Source of the DNA: Sporolactobacillus vineae DSM 21990 = SL153
GTDB taxonomy: Bacteria > Bacillota > Bacilli > Bacillales > Sporolactobacillaceae
Direction: 5' to 3'
NCBI RefSeq assembly: GCF_000377985.1
Contig: NZ_KB899047.1
Location: forward strand, 1 to 64,000
Length of the DNA stretch: 64,000 nucleotides
The notes under the pieces were generated by a model, which had not been told where the DNA came from, did no database searches, and worked only from the letters and a program-made list of their open reading frames with translations. Position 1 is the first letter of the stretch. Every line of letters starts with the position of its first letter. Shown in pieces: positions 36,100-43,958 of this stretch. The position numbers were made by a program, and so were the translations under genes.

Positions 36100-36116
36100 C
36101 ATGAATATATTTCATG
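36100..36116. promoter_or_regulatory. Candidate LysR operator
   Basis: CATGAATATATTTCATG is a perfect 17-bp palindrome containing an ATGAA-N5-TTCAT core, 16 bases upstream of the lysR start in the divergent intergenic region. Confidence 0.65.
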
Positions 36117-36200
36117 CTATTTATTATAAACATTCATTTTATTAATGACAATGAGCCGTCTATACTATAAAAGAAGAATCGATTCAGGACGGTGTCATCA

Positions 36201-37094
36201 ATGAGCAGACAAAAAGCGGACTTGATACTTGCAGTTGTTTCCGCACTTTGGGGTTCCTCATACCTTTTTATGAAAATCGGTATCGAGTCGCTGGCGACAT
36301 TTAATCTGATTGCGCTCCGTTTTCTGCTGGCGTTTGTCGTCACACTTCTCTTCTTTGGGTGGAGACTCATTCAGCGAACAGACCGCCGCTCGCTTTGGTA
36401 CAGCTTTCTTTTGTCTCTGATTCTTCTGGCCGTATTTTCATCGATTCTGATCGGGCTGCACGCCACGTCGGCTTCAAAAGCCGGATTTCTGCTCGCACTG
36501 ACCGTTGTCTTTGTGCCGCTCCTTAATGGAATTTTTTTTAGGGTGCTGCCCGAACCGAAAATGATCGCAGGCGTTCTCCTGGCACTGATTGGTATTGGCC
36601 TTTTGACCTGGAACGGCGGCTTGTCCCTGGAATCGGGCGACGCGTTCTGCATGCTCGGCGCACTGGCGAATGCCTTATATTTCCTGCTGGCAGATCGTTT
36701 TACAAAGCGTGAGGATCCGGTGACGCTTGGGGTCTGGCAGATGGGCATGACCGGCGCACTGGGCCTTTTGATCTCGCTGATTTTTGAAATACCTCATTTA
36801 CCTTCCACGCCTTCCTCATGGTTTGCTGTAGCCGGACTCGGGATTCTTTGCAGTGCGGCCGGCTATACCTTGCAGAATATTGCTCAAAAATACACGTTAT
36901 CGACACATGCCGGCCTGATCTTTTCACTGGAACCTGTTTTCGCTGCATTCTTTGCTTTTGCTTTCTTTGGTGAGGTGCTCCCGTCCCGAAGCTATCTCGG
37001 GGCCGGACTGGTGCTGATCAGTGTCGTGCTGATGGAATTGCCGCTGAAAAAGCGGGCTTATCCGGGTCGCCTGAGGCAGCATCAGGCCCGCTGA
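36201..37094 (+). CDS. DMT-superfamily (EamA) transporter
   Basis: The 297-residue protein has ten helices in two EamA domains: ADLILAVVSALWGSSYLFMK, IALRFLLAFVVTLLFF, then HAGLIFSLEPVFAAFFAFAF. The last is the conserved second-repeat signature (L-E-P-V-F-A). It is probably an exporter induced through the divergent LysR protein. ATG 36201 is preferred to GTG 36192. The C-terminus is basic and cytoplasmic. Confidence 0.86.
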   Translation: MSRQKADLILAVVSALWGSSYLFMKIGIESLATFNLIALRFLLAFVVTLLFFGWRLIQRTDRRSLWYSFLLSLILLAVFSSILIGLHATSASKAGFLLALTVVFVPLLNGIFFRVLPEPKMIAGVLLALIGIGLLTWNGGLSLESGDAFCMLGALANALYFLLADRFTKREDPVTLGVWQMGMTGALGLLISLIFEIPHLPSTPSSWFAVAGLGILCSAAGYTLQNIAQKYTLSTHAGLIFSLEPVFAAFFAFAFFGEVLPSRSYLGAGLVLISVVLMELPLKKRAYPGRLRQHQAR

Positions 37095-37240
37095 ACATTT
37101 GCTGGAATGACCGGTGCTTTTGATTGCCAGGACTTTTTACAACACGGGTTCAAAAGCGTTCATTATAATGAAAGTGAAGATCAGCAGAGGCACATTATTT
37201 GTGTTCCGGGCCAAGTTTACGTGTTGGAGGGGTTTTGAGC

Positions 37241-38224
37241 GTGAAAGCAGTCATTGTGTCTGAGTTCGGCGATCCGTCGGTACTCGACTATATAGATCTG
37301 GAAATGCCAAAAATCGGCGCGGATCAGGTGTTGATCCGTGTCGTTGCCACAAGTGTCAATTTTGCCGATATTATGTCGCGTCAGGGAAGATATCATTCCG
37401 GCAGCAAGCCGCCTTTTACACCGGGACTTGACGCAGCCGGGGTCGTTGAGGGAACAGGGGCGAATATCCGTCATTTGAAAATCGGCCAGCGCGTGATCGC
37501 TTTATTAAAGAACGGATCTTATTCAGAATATGTGGCATCGGATGAAAATCTGACGTTCCCGATTCCGGATTCAGTGGACTTTGAGACTGCCGCCGCTTGC
37601 CCGACGGTCGCCTTCACATCCTATAAACTGCTTGCCGATGTAGCCCGTGTTCGTCCGGGCGAAACGGTGCTGGTTCATGCAGCAGCCGGCGGTATCGGTA
37701 CGACGGCAGTACAGCTGGCCCGCCTGCTCGGTGCGGGCAAAGTGATCGGGACCGTCGGCAGCGACCGGAAGAAACCGATTGTCGAAGAGGCGGGAGCCGA
37801 TGCGGTGATCAACAATCAGACGGAAGATTTTGCAGCAGAAGTCAATCGTCTGACCGGAGGCAAGGGTGCCGATGTGATTCTTGATTCGCTGTCCGGAGCA
37901 ATTGCCGAGAAAAGTCTGACCTGTCTTGCGTTGTACGGCCGGCTTGTTAATTTCGGCAGCGCCGGCGGAGATACAGGTCACTTTAAGACGACGGATCTTC
38001 ATTCCAGCTGCCGTGCTGTCCTCGGTTTCAGTCTCGGAACGACCATCCGGAACCGGCCGGACCTGTTGACCGATGCGGCAAAGCGCATTTCTGAGTTTTT
38101 AAAGGACGGCCGGTTGAAAATGAAGATCGGCAGACACTATGCGTTGAAAGACGCCGCAAAGGCGCAGGAGTGGATGGAAAGCCGGCAGAGTACAGGAAAA
38201 ATCCTGCTGGATGTCGCCGAATAA
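37241..38224 (+). CDS. Zinc-less quinone oxidoreductase-like MDR protein
   Basis: At 327 residues it has a GroES-like N-terminal half (VLIRVVATSVNFADIMSRQG, PGLDAAGVVEGTG) and a Rossmann half (VLVHAAAGGIGTTAVQLARL). The catalytic-zinc cysteines of alcohol dehydrogenases are missing, so it belongs with the zeta-crystallin/QOR branch that reduces quinones or enones with NADPH. GTG 37241 lies 8 bases after GGAGGGG. Confidence 0.87.
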   Translation: MKAVIVSEFGDPSVLDYIDLEMPKIGADQVLIRVVATSVNFADIMSRQGRYHSGSKPPFTPGLDAAGVVEGTGANIRHLKIGQRVIALLKNGSYSEYVASDENLTFPIPDSVDFETAAACPTVAFTSYKLLADVARVRPGETVLVHAAAGGIGTTAVQLARLLGAGKVIGTVGSDRKKPIVEEAGADAVINNQTEDFAAEVNRLTGGKGADVILDSLSGAIAEKSLTCLALYGRLVNFGSAGGDTGHFKTTDLHSSCRAVLGFSLGTTIRNRPDLLTDAAKRISEFLKDGRLKMKIGRHYALKDAAKAQEWMESRQSTGKILLDVAE

Positions 38225-38248
38225 GGGGCGGGACCCCCGGGCGACATC

Positions 38249-38277
38249 TTGACAGATTCAGAAAACTCTGTTTTAAT
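38249..38277 (+). promoter_or_regulatory. Promoter of aromatic leader 1
   Basis: TTGACA (38249-38254) and TTTAAT (38272-38277) are 17 bases apart. Transcription would begin near 38284, about 24 bases before the leader ATG. Confidence 0.75.
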
Positions 38278-38307
38278 AGATTCACCAACCGCAAGGAGTT
38301 CTTAACA

Positions 38308-38379
38308 ATGATCAGCCGTCAGGCGTTCAGAAGTCGCCAATCAAATACGTATTATTTCTACTTTCGGTTCTTTCGGTAG
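38308..38379 (+). CDS. Aromatic-rich leader peptide 1 (23 aa)
   Basis: The ORF starts at ATG 38308, 9 bases after CAAGGAG, and ends TAG 38377-38379. Codons 15-22 read Tyr-Tyr-Phe-Tyr-Phe-Arg-Phe-Phe: seven of eight are aromatic. The run ends with Arg and the stop, and GTGTCTG of the first attenuator stem starts inside the stop codon. Its form matches ribosome-stalling leader peptides (compare PheL/TyrL-type attenuation). The second leader at 61200 has the same ending plan. The controlled genes would be araT-ddh downstream. Confidence 0.75.
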   Translation: MISRQAFRSRQSNTYYFYFRFFR

Positions 38380-38571
38380 TGTCTGTATTCGCATGACGGG
38401 GTGCAGACACGAAATCAGCTGTTTGCATCCATGCAAAGGCCGGAAGCAGAACATTTTGTCTTGCGGAAAAGACCACATGGATGAACGATTCAATAGTCCG
38501 TGTGGCGCATCATTAATTTGAACCGATGATCCGATCACTCGCAGCTATTGAAGCCGCGGGTGATTTTTTTT
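38379..38571 (+). promoter_or_regulatory. Attenuator 1: competing hairpins and terminator
   Basis: Segment 1 GTGTCTG (38379-38385) can pair with segment 2 CAGACAC (38404-38410). Segment 2 (TGCAGAC) can instead pair with segment 3 GTTTGCA (38421-38427). Segment 3 (CATCCATG, 38426-38433) can pair with CATGGATG (38476-38483), which itself belongs to a CCACATGGA/TCCGTGTGG stem (38474-38505). The last hairpin, ATCACTCGC/GCGGGTGAT (38534-38564) plus eight T, is an intrinsic terminator. Pairing is inferred by eye. Confidence 0.65.
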
Positions 38572-38593
38572 ACACAGGTTTTGTTAAACTTGT

Positions 38594-38735
38594 CTGCTGA
38601 TTTCCGCTGCAGGCGCTCGCTTTCCGCGGGCGATCCGTGAGCCTCCTCGTTCGTTACACTCGCTGCGGGGTCTCACTTGCCTCGCTAATCCCTCAGGAGT
38701 CTCGCGCCTTCCGCGCCAATCATTGGAGTGACAAA
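38594..38735. repeat. GC-rich dispersed intergenic repeat (MITE/REP-like)
   Basis: The block runs from TTGTCTGCTGATTTCCGCTG through GCGCTCGCTTTCCGCGGGCG, GTGAGCCTCCTCG, GGGGTCTCACTTGCCTCGC, CAGGAGTCTCGCG to CGCGCCAATCATTGG. It has inverted-repeat character and matches a repeat type common between genes in Bacillales. A shortened, inverted derivative is at 54125-54166. It separates attenuator 1 from araT. Confidence 0.65.
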
Positions 38736-38789
38736 AGTCAACGATAGTTTCAAACAGAGCCAAAATAAAAAAGAAATGGAGAGAAGACG

Positions 38790-39989
38790 ATGGGCAATCC
38801 ACTAGCAGCAAAAATGAAAAAGGAACTCGACCTCCTGAAACCCTCGGATATCCTGAAATTTGATCAGGAAGCTTCTGCCATCCCCGGGATTCTTAAACTG
38901 ACACTCGGCGAACCGGATTTCAACACACCGGAGCATATCAAGGAAGCCGGCCGGCGAAGCATTGCCGCCAACCGCAGTCACTATACGGCTTCGGCGGGCA
39001 CGCCGGAACTGCGCCGGGCGATCAGCCGCTTCATGGACAGCAAATATCATGTTCACTATGATCCTGAAAATGAAATTCTCGTTACCGCCGGTGCGACGGA
39101 GGCGATCTTTGCGACACTGACGTCGGTCATCAATCCCGGCGACAAAGTACTGATTCCGACACCGATCTTCCCGCTCTATATCCCCGTTGCGATGCTGAAT
39201 CGCGCCGAACCGGTCTTTATGGATACGTCGGATAACGGATTTGTGCTGTCCCCGGAGAAACTGGAGAAGGCACTCAAGGAGCAGGGTGACGCCGTCAAAG
39301 CGATCATTTTCAATTTCCCGACGAATCCAACCGGCGTGACCTACCGTCGCGAAGATTTGAAAAAGCTGGCGGATATTCTGAAAAAGCATGAGATCTTCGT
39401 CATTTGTGACGAGATCTACAGTGAACTGACTTATGGCGCGGCTCATGTATCGATGGCGGAATTTCTGCCGGATCAGACGATCATCCTTAACGGTGCATCA
39501 AAGTCGCATGCGATGACCGGCTGGCGGATCGGCTTTATCTGTGCGCGGCAGGAGATCGTCCGGAAACTCGGGACGATCCACCAGTTTATGATCACTTCAG
39601 CCACCACCATGGCCCAGGATGCGGCGCAGGAAGCGTTTGAAAAAGGCATGGACGACGGCGCAGTAATGCGGGTCGAATATGAGAAACGCCGTGATTTTGT
39701 TTACAAGAAAATGCAGGCATTAGGCTTTGATTGTCCGAAGCCCGAGGGCGCTTTCTATCTTTTCCCGAAGATCCCGGATGACTTGATCCAGGACAGCATG
39801 ACGTTCTGCCGGGATCTGGCGCGTAAAGCGAAAGTGGCAGTCATCCCCGGGGACTCATTCGGTCCCGGGAGCAAAAGCCATATCCGGATCAGCTATGCAG
39901 CGAGTATGGATGTGCTTGAAGAAGCGATGAATCGAATTGAGAAGTATGTTAATGAAATCAGAAATGCAAAAGGGAGCGTCATTAAATGA
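38790..39989 (+). CDS. araT: Class I aminotransferase, probable aromatic (AraT/PatA type)
   Basis: The 399-residue PLP enzyme has the fold-type I landmarks: YTASAGTPELRRAISRFM, NFPTNPTGVTY, CDEIYSELTYG (Asp207) and SKSHAMTGWRIGF with the Schiff-base Lys238. The sequence style is that of lactobacillal AraT/PatA enzymes, which interconvert Phe/Tyr and their 2-keto acids. The aromatic preference is inferred, but the upstream leader with Tyr/Phe codons supports it. GGAGAG precedes ATG. The last codons overlap the next gene (ATGA), so the product 2-keto acid may be passed to it. Confidence 0.85.
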   Translation: MGNPLAAKMKKELDLLKPSDILKFDQEASAIPGILKLTLGEPDFNTPEHIKEAGRRSIAANRSHYTASAGTPELRRAISRFMDSKYHVHYDPENEILVTAGATEAIFATLTSVINPGDKVLIPTPIFPLYIPVAMLNRAEPVFMDTSDNGFVLSPEKLEKALKEQGDAVKAIIFNFPTNPTGVTYRREDLKKLADILKKHEIFVICDEIYSELTYGAAHVSMAEFLPDQTIILNGASKSHAMTGWRIGFICARQEIVRKLGTIHQFMITSATTMAQDAAQEAFEKGMDDGAVMRVEYEKRRDFVYKKMQALGFDCPKPEGAFYLFPKIPDDLIQDSMTFCRDLARKAKVAVIPGDSFGPGSKSHIRISYAASMDVLEEAMNRIEKYVNEIRNAKGSVIK

Positions 39990-40996
39990 AAATCATTATG
40001 TTCACCGTTCGTGATGATGAAGAACCGGCCGTCAGGGAATGGGCACAGAAAACCGGTATTCAGGTCGACATCAATCGGGTGGAACTGACGGAAGAAACCG
40101 TCGGCATGACAAAGGGTTATGACGGCGTGGTCGTCCAGCAGCGGACACCGCTCAAGAGTGATGCCCTGTTTGCCGCTTTGAAAGCTAACGGGATCCGGCA
40201 GCTTGCTTCAAGGACGGCCGGTGTCGATATGTTCGATACGAAAAAAGCAGCTGAATACGGCCTGGCCGTCACGAATGTTCCTGCTTATTCACCCAACTCC
40301 GTAGCTGAACTGGCAGTGACTCAGACGATGCGGCTGATCCGCAATCTTGCTCAGTTCGAAGCACGGGAAGCGCAGCAGGACTTTCGCTGGTCCGGCCTGA
40401 TGGCGAGGGAGATCCGTTCGCTGACGGTCGGTGTGATCGGTGCCGGAAGGATCGGCGGTACGGTAGCCCGCCTGTTCCGGGGACTCGGCGCCAAAGTGAT
40501 CGCCAACGATATTGTGGAACGTGATGATCTGAAAGATGTGCTTACTTATGTATCCAAAGAGGAACTGCTGAAACAGGCGGATGTGGTGACGCTTCATGTG
40601 CCGCTGCTGGAGTCAACGGTCTGCCTGATCGGTGCACCGGAACTCGCGCTGATGAAACCTGATGCATTCATCATCAATGCGTCGCGTGGTCCTGTGCTGG
40701 ATGTTAACGCCCTGATTGATGCTCTGCAGAAGAAGAAACTTGCCGGTGCCGCACTGGATACGCTGCCTGGTGAAGAGAAGTTCTTTAATCTTGATCTGCG
40801 CGGGAAAGCACTGCCAAGTGAAGCGCTGAAAAAGTTGCGTGCCTTGCCGAATGTACTGATCACCCCGCACATCGGTTTTTACACCAATCTGGCAGTAAAA
40901 AACATGGTGGAGATCAGTCTGAATGATGCTGTTTCTATTCTGAAAACAGGCAAGAGCGAACATCAGGTAAACCGCACTCCGGCACGGGAGCAATAA
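39986..40996 (+). CDS. D-2-hydroxyacid dehydrogenase (D-LDH / D-aryl-lactate type)
   Basis: At 336 residues it has the NAD motif GAGRIGGTVARLFRGLG (152-168) and the catalytic Arg234 (NASRGP), Glu263 or 264 (GEEKFF) and His295 (TPHIGFYT). It reduces 2-keto acids to D-hydroxy acids. Translational coupling to an aromatic-type aminotransferase suggests phenylpyruvate or 4-hydroxyphenylpyruvate as substrates, giving D-phenyllactate; pyruvate cannot be excluded. A terminator follows. Confidence 0.87.
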   Translation: MKIIMFTVRDDEEPAVREWAQKTGIQVDINRVELTEETVGMTKGYDGVVVQQRTPLKSDALFAALKANGIRQLASRTAGVDMFDTKKAAEYGLAVTNVPAYSPNSVAELAVTQTMRLIRNLAQFEAREAQQDFRWSGLMAREIRSLTVGVIGAGRIGGTVARLFRGLGAKVIANDIVERDDLKDVLTYVSKEELLKQADVVTLHVPLLESTVCLIGAPELALMKPDAFIINASRGPVLDVNALIDALQKKKLAGAALDTLPGEEKFFNLDLRGKALPSEALKKLRALPNVLITPHIGFYTNLAVKNMVEISLNDAVSILKTGKSEHQVNRTPAREQ

Positions 40997-41030
40997 ACAG
41001 GAAGAAAGCTAACAGATAATCGAAGATCAC

Positions 41031-41068
41031 GCTGTGCAGGTCTATGTGCTGCACAGTATTTTTTTACA
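41031..41068 (+). terminator. Terminator of araT-ddh
   Basis: GCTGTGCAG and CTGCACAGT form the stem, followed by ATTTTTTT. Confidence 0.85.
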
Positions 41069-41080
41069 ATAATTGTTAAG

Positions 41081-41164
41081 CGGCTGGATTTTGGGCTGTG
41101 ACGGCTGGATTTTGGGCTGTGACGGCTGGATTTTCGACTTTTACGGCTGGATTTTAAAATCAGA
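41081..41164. repeat. Four tandem 21-bp repeats
   Basis: CGGCTGGATTTT recurs at 41081, 41102, 41123 and 41144, exactly 21 bases apart. The first two units are identical over all 21 bases; the variable part differs in the last two. A single unit is at 5206, and a related array (CGGCTGATAAAT, 20-bp period) lies at 57999-58058. All sit just outside genes. Confidence 0.85.
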
Positions 41165-41208
41165 CGGAGGATAGCCCGTCCTTTTCATTGACGAATCTTG
41201 AATCATAT

Positions 41209-41237
41209 TTGACAAACTATGTCAGTATCGGTCATTA
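41209..41237 (+). promoter_or_regulatory. Candidate promoter of the yagU-like gene
   Basis: TTGACA (41209-41214), 17 bases, TCATTA (41232-41237). The -10 is weak; a TATACT further down (near 41265) is an alternative. Confidence 0.4.
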
Positions 41238-41319
41238 TTCACCACTGGCGGACAAAAATCGTTTATACTATTCAACTGAAAGCTAACTAAAAGTAAGCAA
41301 GGGAAAGGAAGCTGGGTTT

Positions 41320-41844
41320 ATGGCATTCTCAAAGAAGAAAACAAGAAGATCTCCAGATATAAAAGCCGCGGTCAAAGCGGGCATTGTCGCAGGAATCGTT
41401 TCCGGACTGGTTAAGTTGGGCTGGGAGAATGTCCTTCCGCCGCGGACACCGGAACGCGATGCGACAAATCCGCCGCAGAAGCTGCTTCAACAGCTGGGTC
41501 TGCCCGAGTCTGCATCACATGCTACATATAAATTCTCCGGCCACGACCTGCCGTGGGTCAGTTATCTGGTACATTTCGGATTTTCCACGTCGTTCGCCGT
41601 ACTTTACGAACTGCTTTCCAAGTACGAACCGAAGATTAAAGCCGGGGGCGGTTCCGTCTTCGGGCTTGCCGTCTGGTCCGCCTTTCATTTGGGTGTGATG
41701 CCGGGGATGAAAACTGTACCATCCGCGAAAGATCAGCCCGCAGAAGAACATGTCTCCGAAGCGCTCGGGCATATTGCCTGGATGTGGACAAATGATGTCG
41801 TTGGCGATGAAGTATACCGCCGCCTGACGGAGCACAAAAAATAA
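41320..41844 (+). CDS. YagU family (DUF1440) membrane protein
   Basis: The 174-residue protein has a basic N-terminus, a helix KAAVKAGIVAGIVSGLVKLGWE, the motif LPPRTPERDATNPPQKLL, and later GLAVWSAFHLGVMPGMKTVPS and GHIAWMWTNDVVGDEV. These match YagU of E. coli, an inner-membrane protein linked to acid survival. ATG has a GGGAAAGGAAG SD. Confidence 0.82.
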   Translation: MAFSKKKTRRSPDIKAAVKAGIVAGIVSGLVKLGWENVLPPRTPERDATNPPQKLLQQLGLPESASHATYKFSGHDLPWVSYLVHFGFSTSFAVLYELLSKYEPKIKAGGGSVFGLAVWSAFHLGVMPGMKTVPSAKDQPAEEHVSEALGHIAWMWTNDVVGDEVYRRLTEHKK

Positions 41845-41910
41845 TCGATTTCGACGTCAGGCGGACGAGTGATTTTCTGACCTGTCTGGCCGGCTGAATG
41901 GAGGCGGCTT

Positions 41911-43254
41911 ATGGAACAAAAATGGCAGACAAGCTGGCCGGAACGTATCAGTTACGGATTAAGCGATGCGGCCGACAACCTTGTCTTTCAAATGTTAACG
42001 ACCTATCTGTTGTTTTTCTATACCGATGTCTACGGGCTCGATCCAAGCGCGGTAGCGATTCTGTTCATCGTCGCCCGGGCTGCAGACGTTGTCGAAAGTT
42101 TTATTATCGGTGTGATGATCGACCATACGCATTCCCGCTGGGGTAAGAGCCGCCCGTTCTTTCTCTGGTATGCTCTGCCTTATGTTGCCTTTGCGGTTCT
42201 CACCTTCACCACACCTGACTTCTCACCGACGGGCAAGCTGATCTGGGCTTACGCGACTTATCTGGGCCTTGGCTTCCTGTACACAGCGGTGAATCTGCCG
42301 ATTACGTCCATACTGCCGACACTGTCCCGGAACGAGCATGAACTGACATTGCTTGGGGTGATTCGTCAGTTCTTCGGCAGTTCGGTTCAGATTATTGTTG
42401 CTGTCTTCACGCTGCCGCTGGTCGCTTTCTTTGGCCGCGGGGATCAGCGCCAGGGTTTTCTTCTGACGATCTGTCTCTTCGGGCTGATATCGCTGCTGCT
42501 GATCATTAATACGTTCTTTCACGTTCATGAACGGTTCAGCAATCCGGAAATTGCTCACCAGCCGTTCCGGGTTGTTGTAAAGATGCTGCGCCGCAATCGG
42601 CCGTGGCTGATCATTTCGATCGTCATTTTTCTTTACTGGCTGACCACGGCCATTAAAAACCAGACGACCATTTATTACTTCAAATATACACTGAATCATC
42701 AGGATCTGGTGCCTCTGGCCAACAGTTTCACACTGGCGGCGCTGGTCGGTGTCGTTCTGATCATTCGGATGGCCGGGTCGCTGGGGAAAAAGCAGACGAT
42801 GTTGACCGGAATTGTCACAGCATTTACCGGTCAGATCATTCTTACCGTCGGTGTTTATACGCAGTCTCTGGGGACGTTATTTACCGGTGTCTTTGTGAAT
42901 TCGGTCGGGCACGGCATCATCATCGGTCTGGTCTCAATTATGATCGCCGATACGATTCGTTTCGGAACTGCTATGGGGATTCAGGCGGAAGGCATTCTGG
43001 CGTCAACCGATGACTTCGGTGTCAATATGGGTCTGGGTATCGGCGGCCTGGTGACCGCCTGGCTGTTTCATCTGTCCGGGTATGTACCGAATCATGCGCA
43101 GAATGCCGGCACACTTTCGATGATTAACGTGAACTATGTCTGGATTCCGCTCGTTCTCTATGTGCTGATGTTTCTGACACTGCTGACCTACAACGAGAAG
43201 CGGCTGCTCGGTTCGATTGCCGCTCATGAGCAGGCCGTCAAGGTGAAAAGCTAA
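41911..43254 (+). CDS. GPH-family sugar:cation symporter
   Basis: At 447 residues it has about 12 helices. N-terminal features of the glycoside-pentoside-hexuronide family are clear: ERISYGLSDAADNLVFQMLT, FFYTDVYGLDP, and the loop MIDHTHSRWGKSRPFFLW (D-x-T-x-(S/T)-x-W-G-(K/R)-x-R-P). It imports a glycoside or pentoside with H+ or Na+. No glycosidase adjoins it, so the sugar is unknown. GGAGG precedes ATG. Confidence 0.88.
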   Translation: MEQKWQTSWPERISYGLSDAADNLVFQMLTTYLLFFYTDVYGLDPSAVAILFIVARAADVVESFIIGVMIDHTHSRWGKSRPFFLWYALPYVAFAVLTFTTPDFSPTGKLIWAYATYLGLGFLYTAVNLPITSILPTLSRNEHELTLLGVIRQFFGSSVQIIVAVFTLPLVAFFGRGDQRQGFLLTICLFGLISLLLIINTFFHVHERFSNPEIAHQPFRVVVKMLRRNRPWLIISIVIFLYWLTTAIKNQTTIYYFKYTLNHQDLVPLANSFTLAALVGVVLIIRMAGSLGKKQTMLTGIVTAFTGQIILTVGVYTQSLGTLFTGVFVNSVGHGIIIGLVSIMIADTIRFGTAMGIQAEGILASTDDFGVNMGLGIGGLVTAWLFHLSGYVPNHAQNAGTLSMINVNYVWIPLVLYVLMFLTLLTYNEKRLLGSIAAHEQAVKVKS

Positions 43255-43300
43255 GGATTATTATATGAGACAATAATCGACAACCGGAATGCAAAATGCA

Positions 43301-43342
43301 GAGAGTCGGAAGGCCAATCATGCTTTCCAACTCTTTTTTTGT
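43301..43342 (+). terminator. Terminator of the GPH symporter gene
   Basis: AGAGTCGGAAGGC and GCTTTCCAACTCT pair with a few mismatches, then seven T. Confidence 0.8.
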
Positions 43343-43550
43343 TGACAGATCAGAGTGCAGCCATGCTCTTTGTCATCTGAATGAGATTCAGAGGTGTTAA
43401 TGAAGGCGCTTTTATATTATATAGAAAATCACGGAATATGATTCGTGAGAAGGGAAAGACGCCGAATGAAAAACGTTGACCGAAAAAAATTGGGGAAGTC
43501 ATTTATGGCTTTTTTATTGTGCCGGTGATTCCCGATAACACGTTACGGGT

Positions 43551-43753
43551 GGTCTTTGATCGTTGGCCAGAAGACTCTTTTTGCCCATATGATGTACAAC
43601 TATGCCAGATCGATCGGACGGATTAAAGAAGATGCACCGTTCATTGACTTTAACTGTGCGGATTATTTCAATAATCCGCAGCTTCTGATCGGCCGGCTCA
43701 AATCCAATGTTCAGCTCGTTTGTGCGCAGGGATTTGGACAGTATGAATCATGA
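43551..43753 (+). pseudogene. Relic of a LevR/ManR-type sigma-54 activator
   Basis: After a degenerate stretch the frame reads VGQKTLFAHMMYNYARSIGR then DAPFIDFNCADYFNNPQLL. This equals the Walker-A region onward of LevR-type activators (G-x-x-G-x-G-K-(S/T)-x-x-A-x-x-M-Y-(E/N)-Y, F-N-C-A-D-Y-x-N-N-P-Q-L-L). It departs from the family after LIGRLKSN and stops. The HTH, PRD and most of the AAA+ domain are gone. Confidence 0.7.
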
Positions 43754-43892
43754 ATTTGTTCCGCTTAATGTCAAAATGCTGCCGATGGAAATGCGCGAGG
43801 GGCTGCACCGCATTTCTCACAATCCGCGCATCAATCAGCGCCTGAATACTTCTCCGCTCTTTCTTTTTGGGTTCATTGACGGGTCGAGATAA
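43728..43892 (+). pseudogene. Unidentified coding-like fragment
   Basis: Overlapping the LevR relic in another frame is an open stretch with clear coding character: DLDSMNHEFVPLNVKMLPME, then HRISHNPRINQRLNTSPLFL and FGFIDGSR. There is no SD. It is probably the C-terminus of a second lost gene, but I do not recognise the family. Confidence 0.35.
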
Positions 43893-43958
43893 GTTTGCGG
43901 TACCGGTGAAAAATGTTATCATAGTTTCTATCAATTGAAGCAAATGGGGATTGATTCA

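Noticed and set aside
38500-38575. T-box riboswitch before araT
   Set aside because: GCCGCGGGTGATTTTTTT recalls a T-box terminator, but I find no T-box sequence (AGGGUGGNACCGCG) or specifier domain; the upstream leader peptide explains the terminator better.
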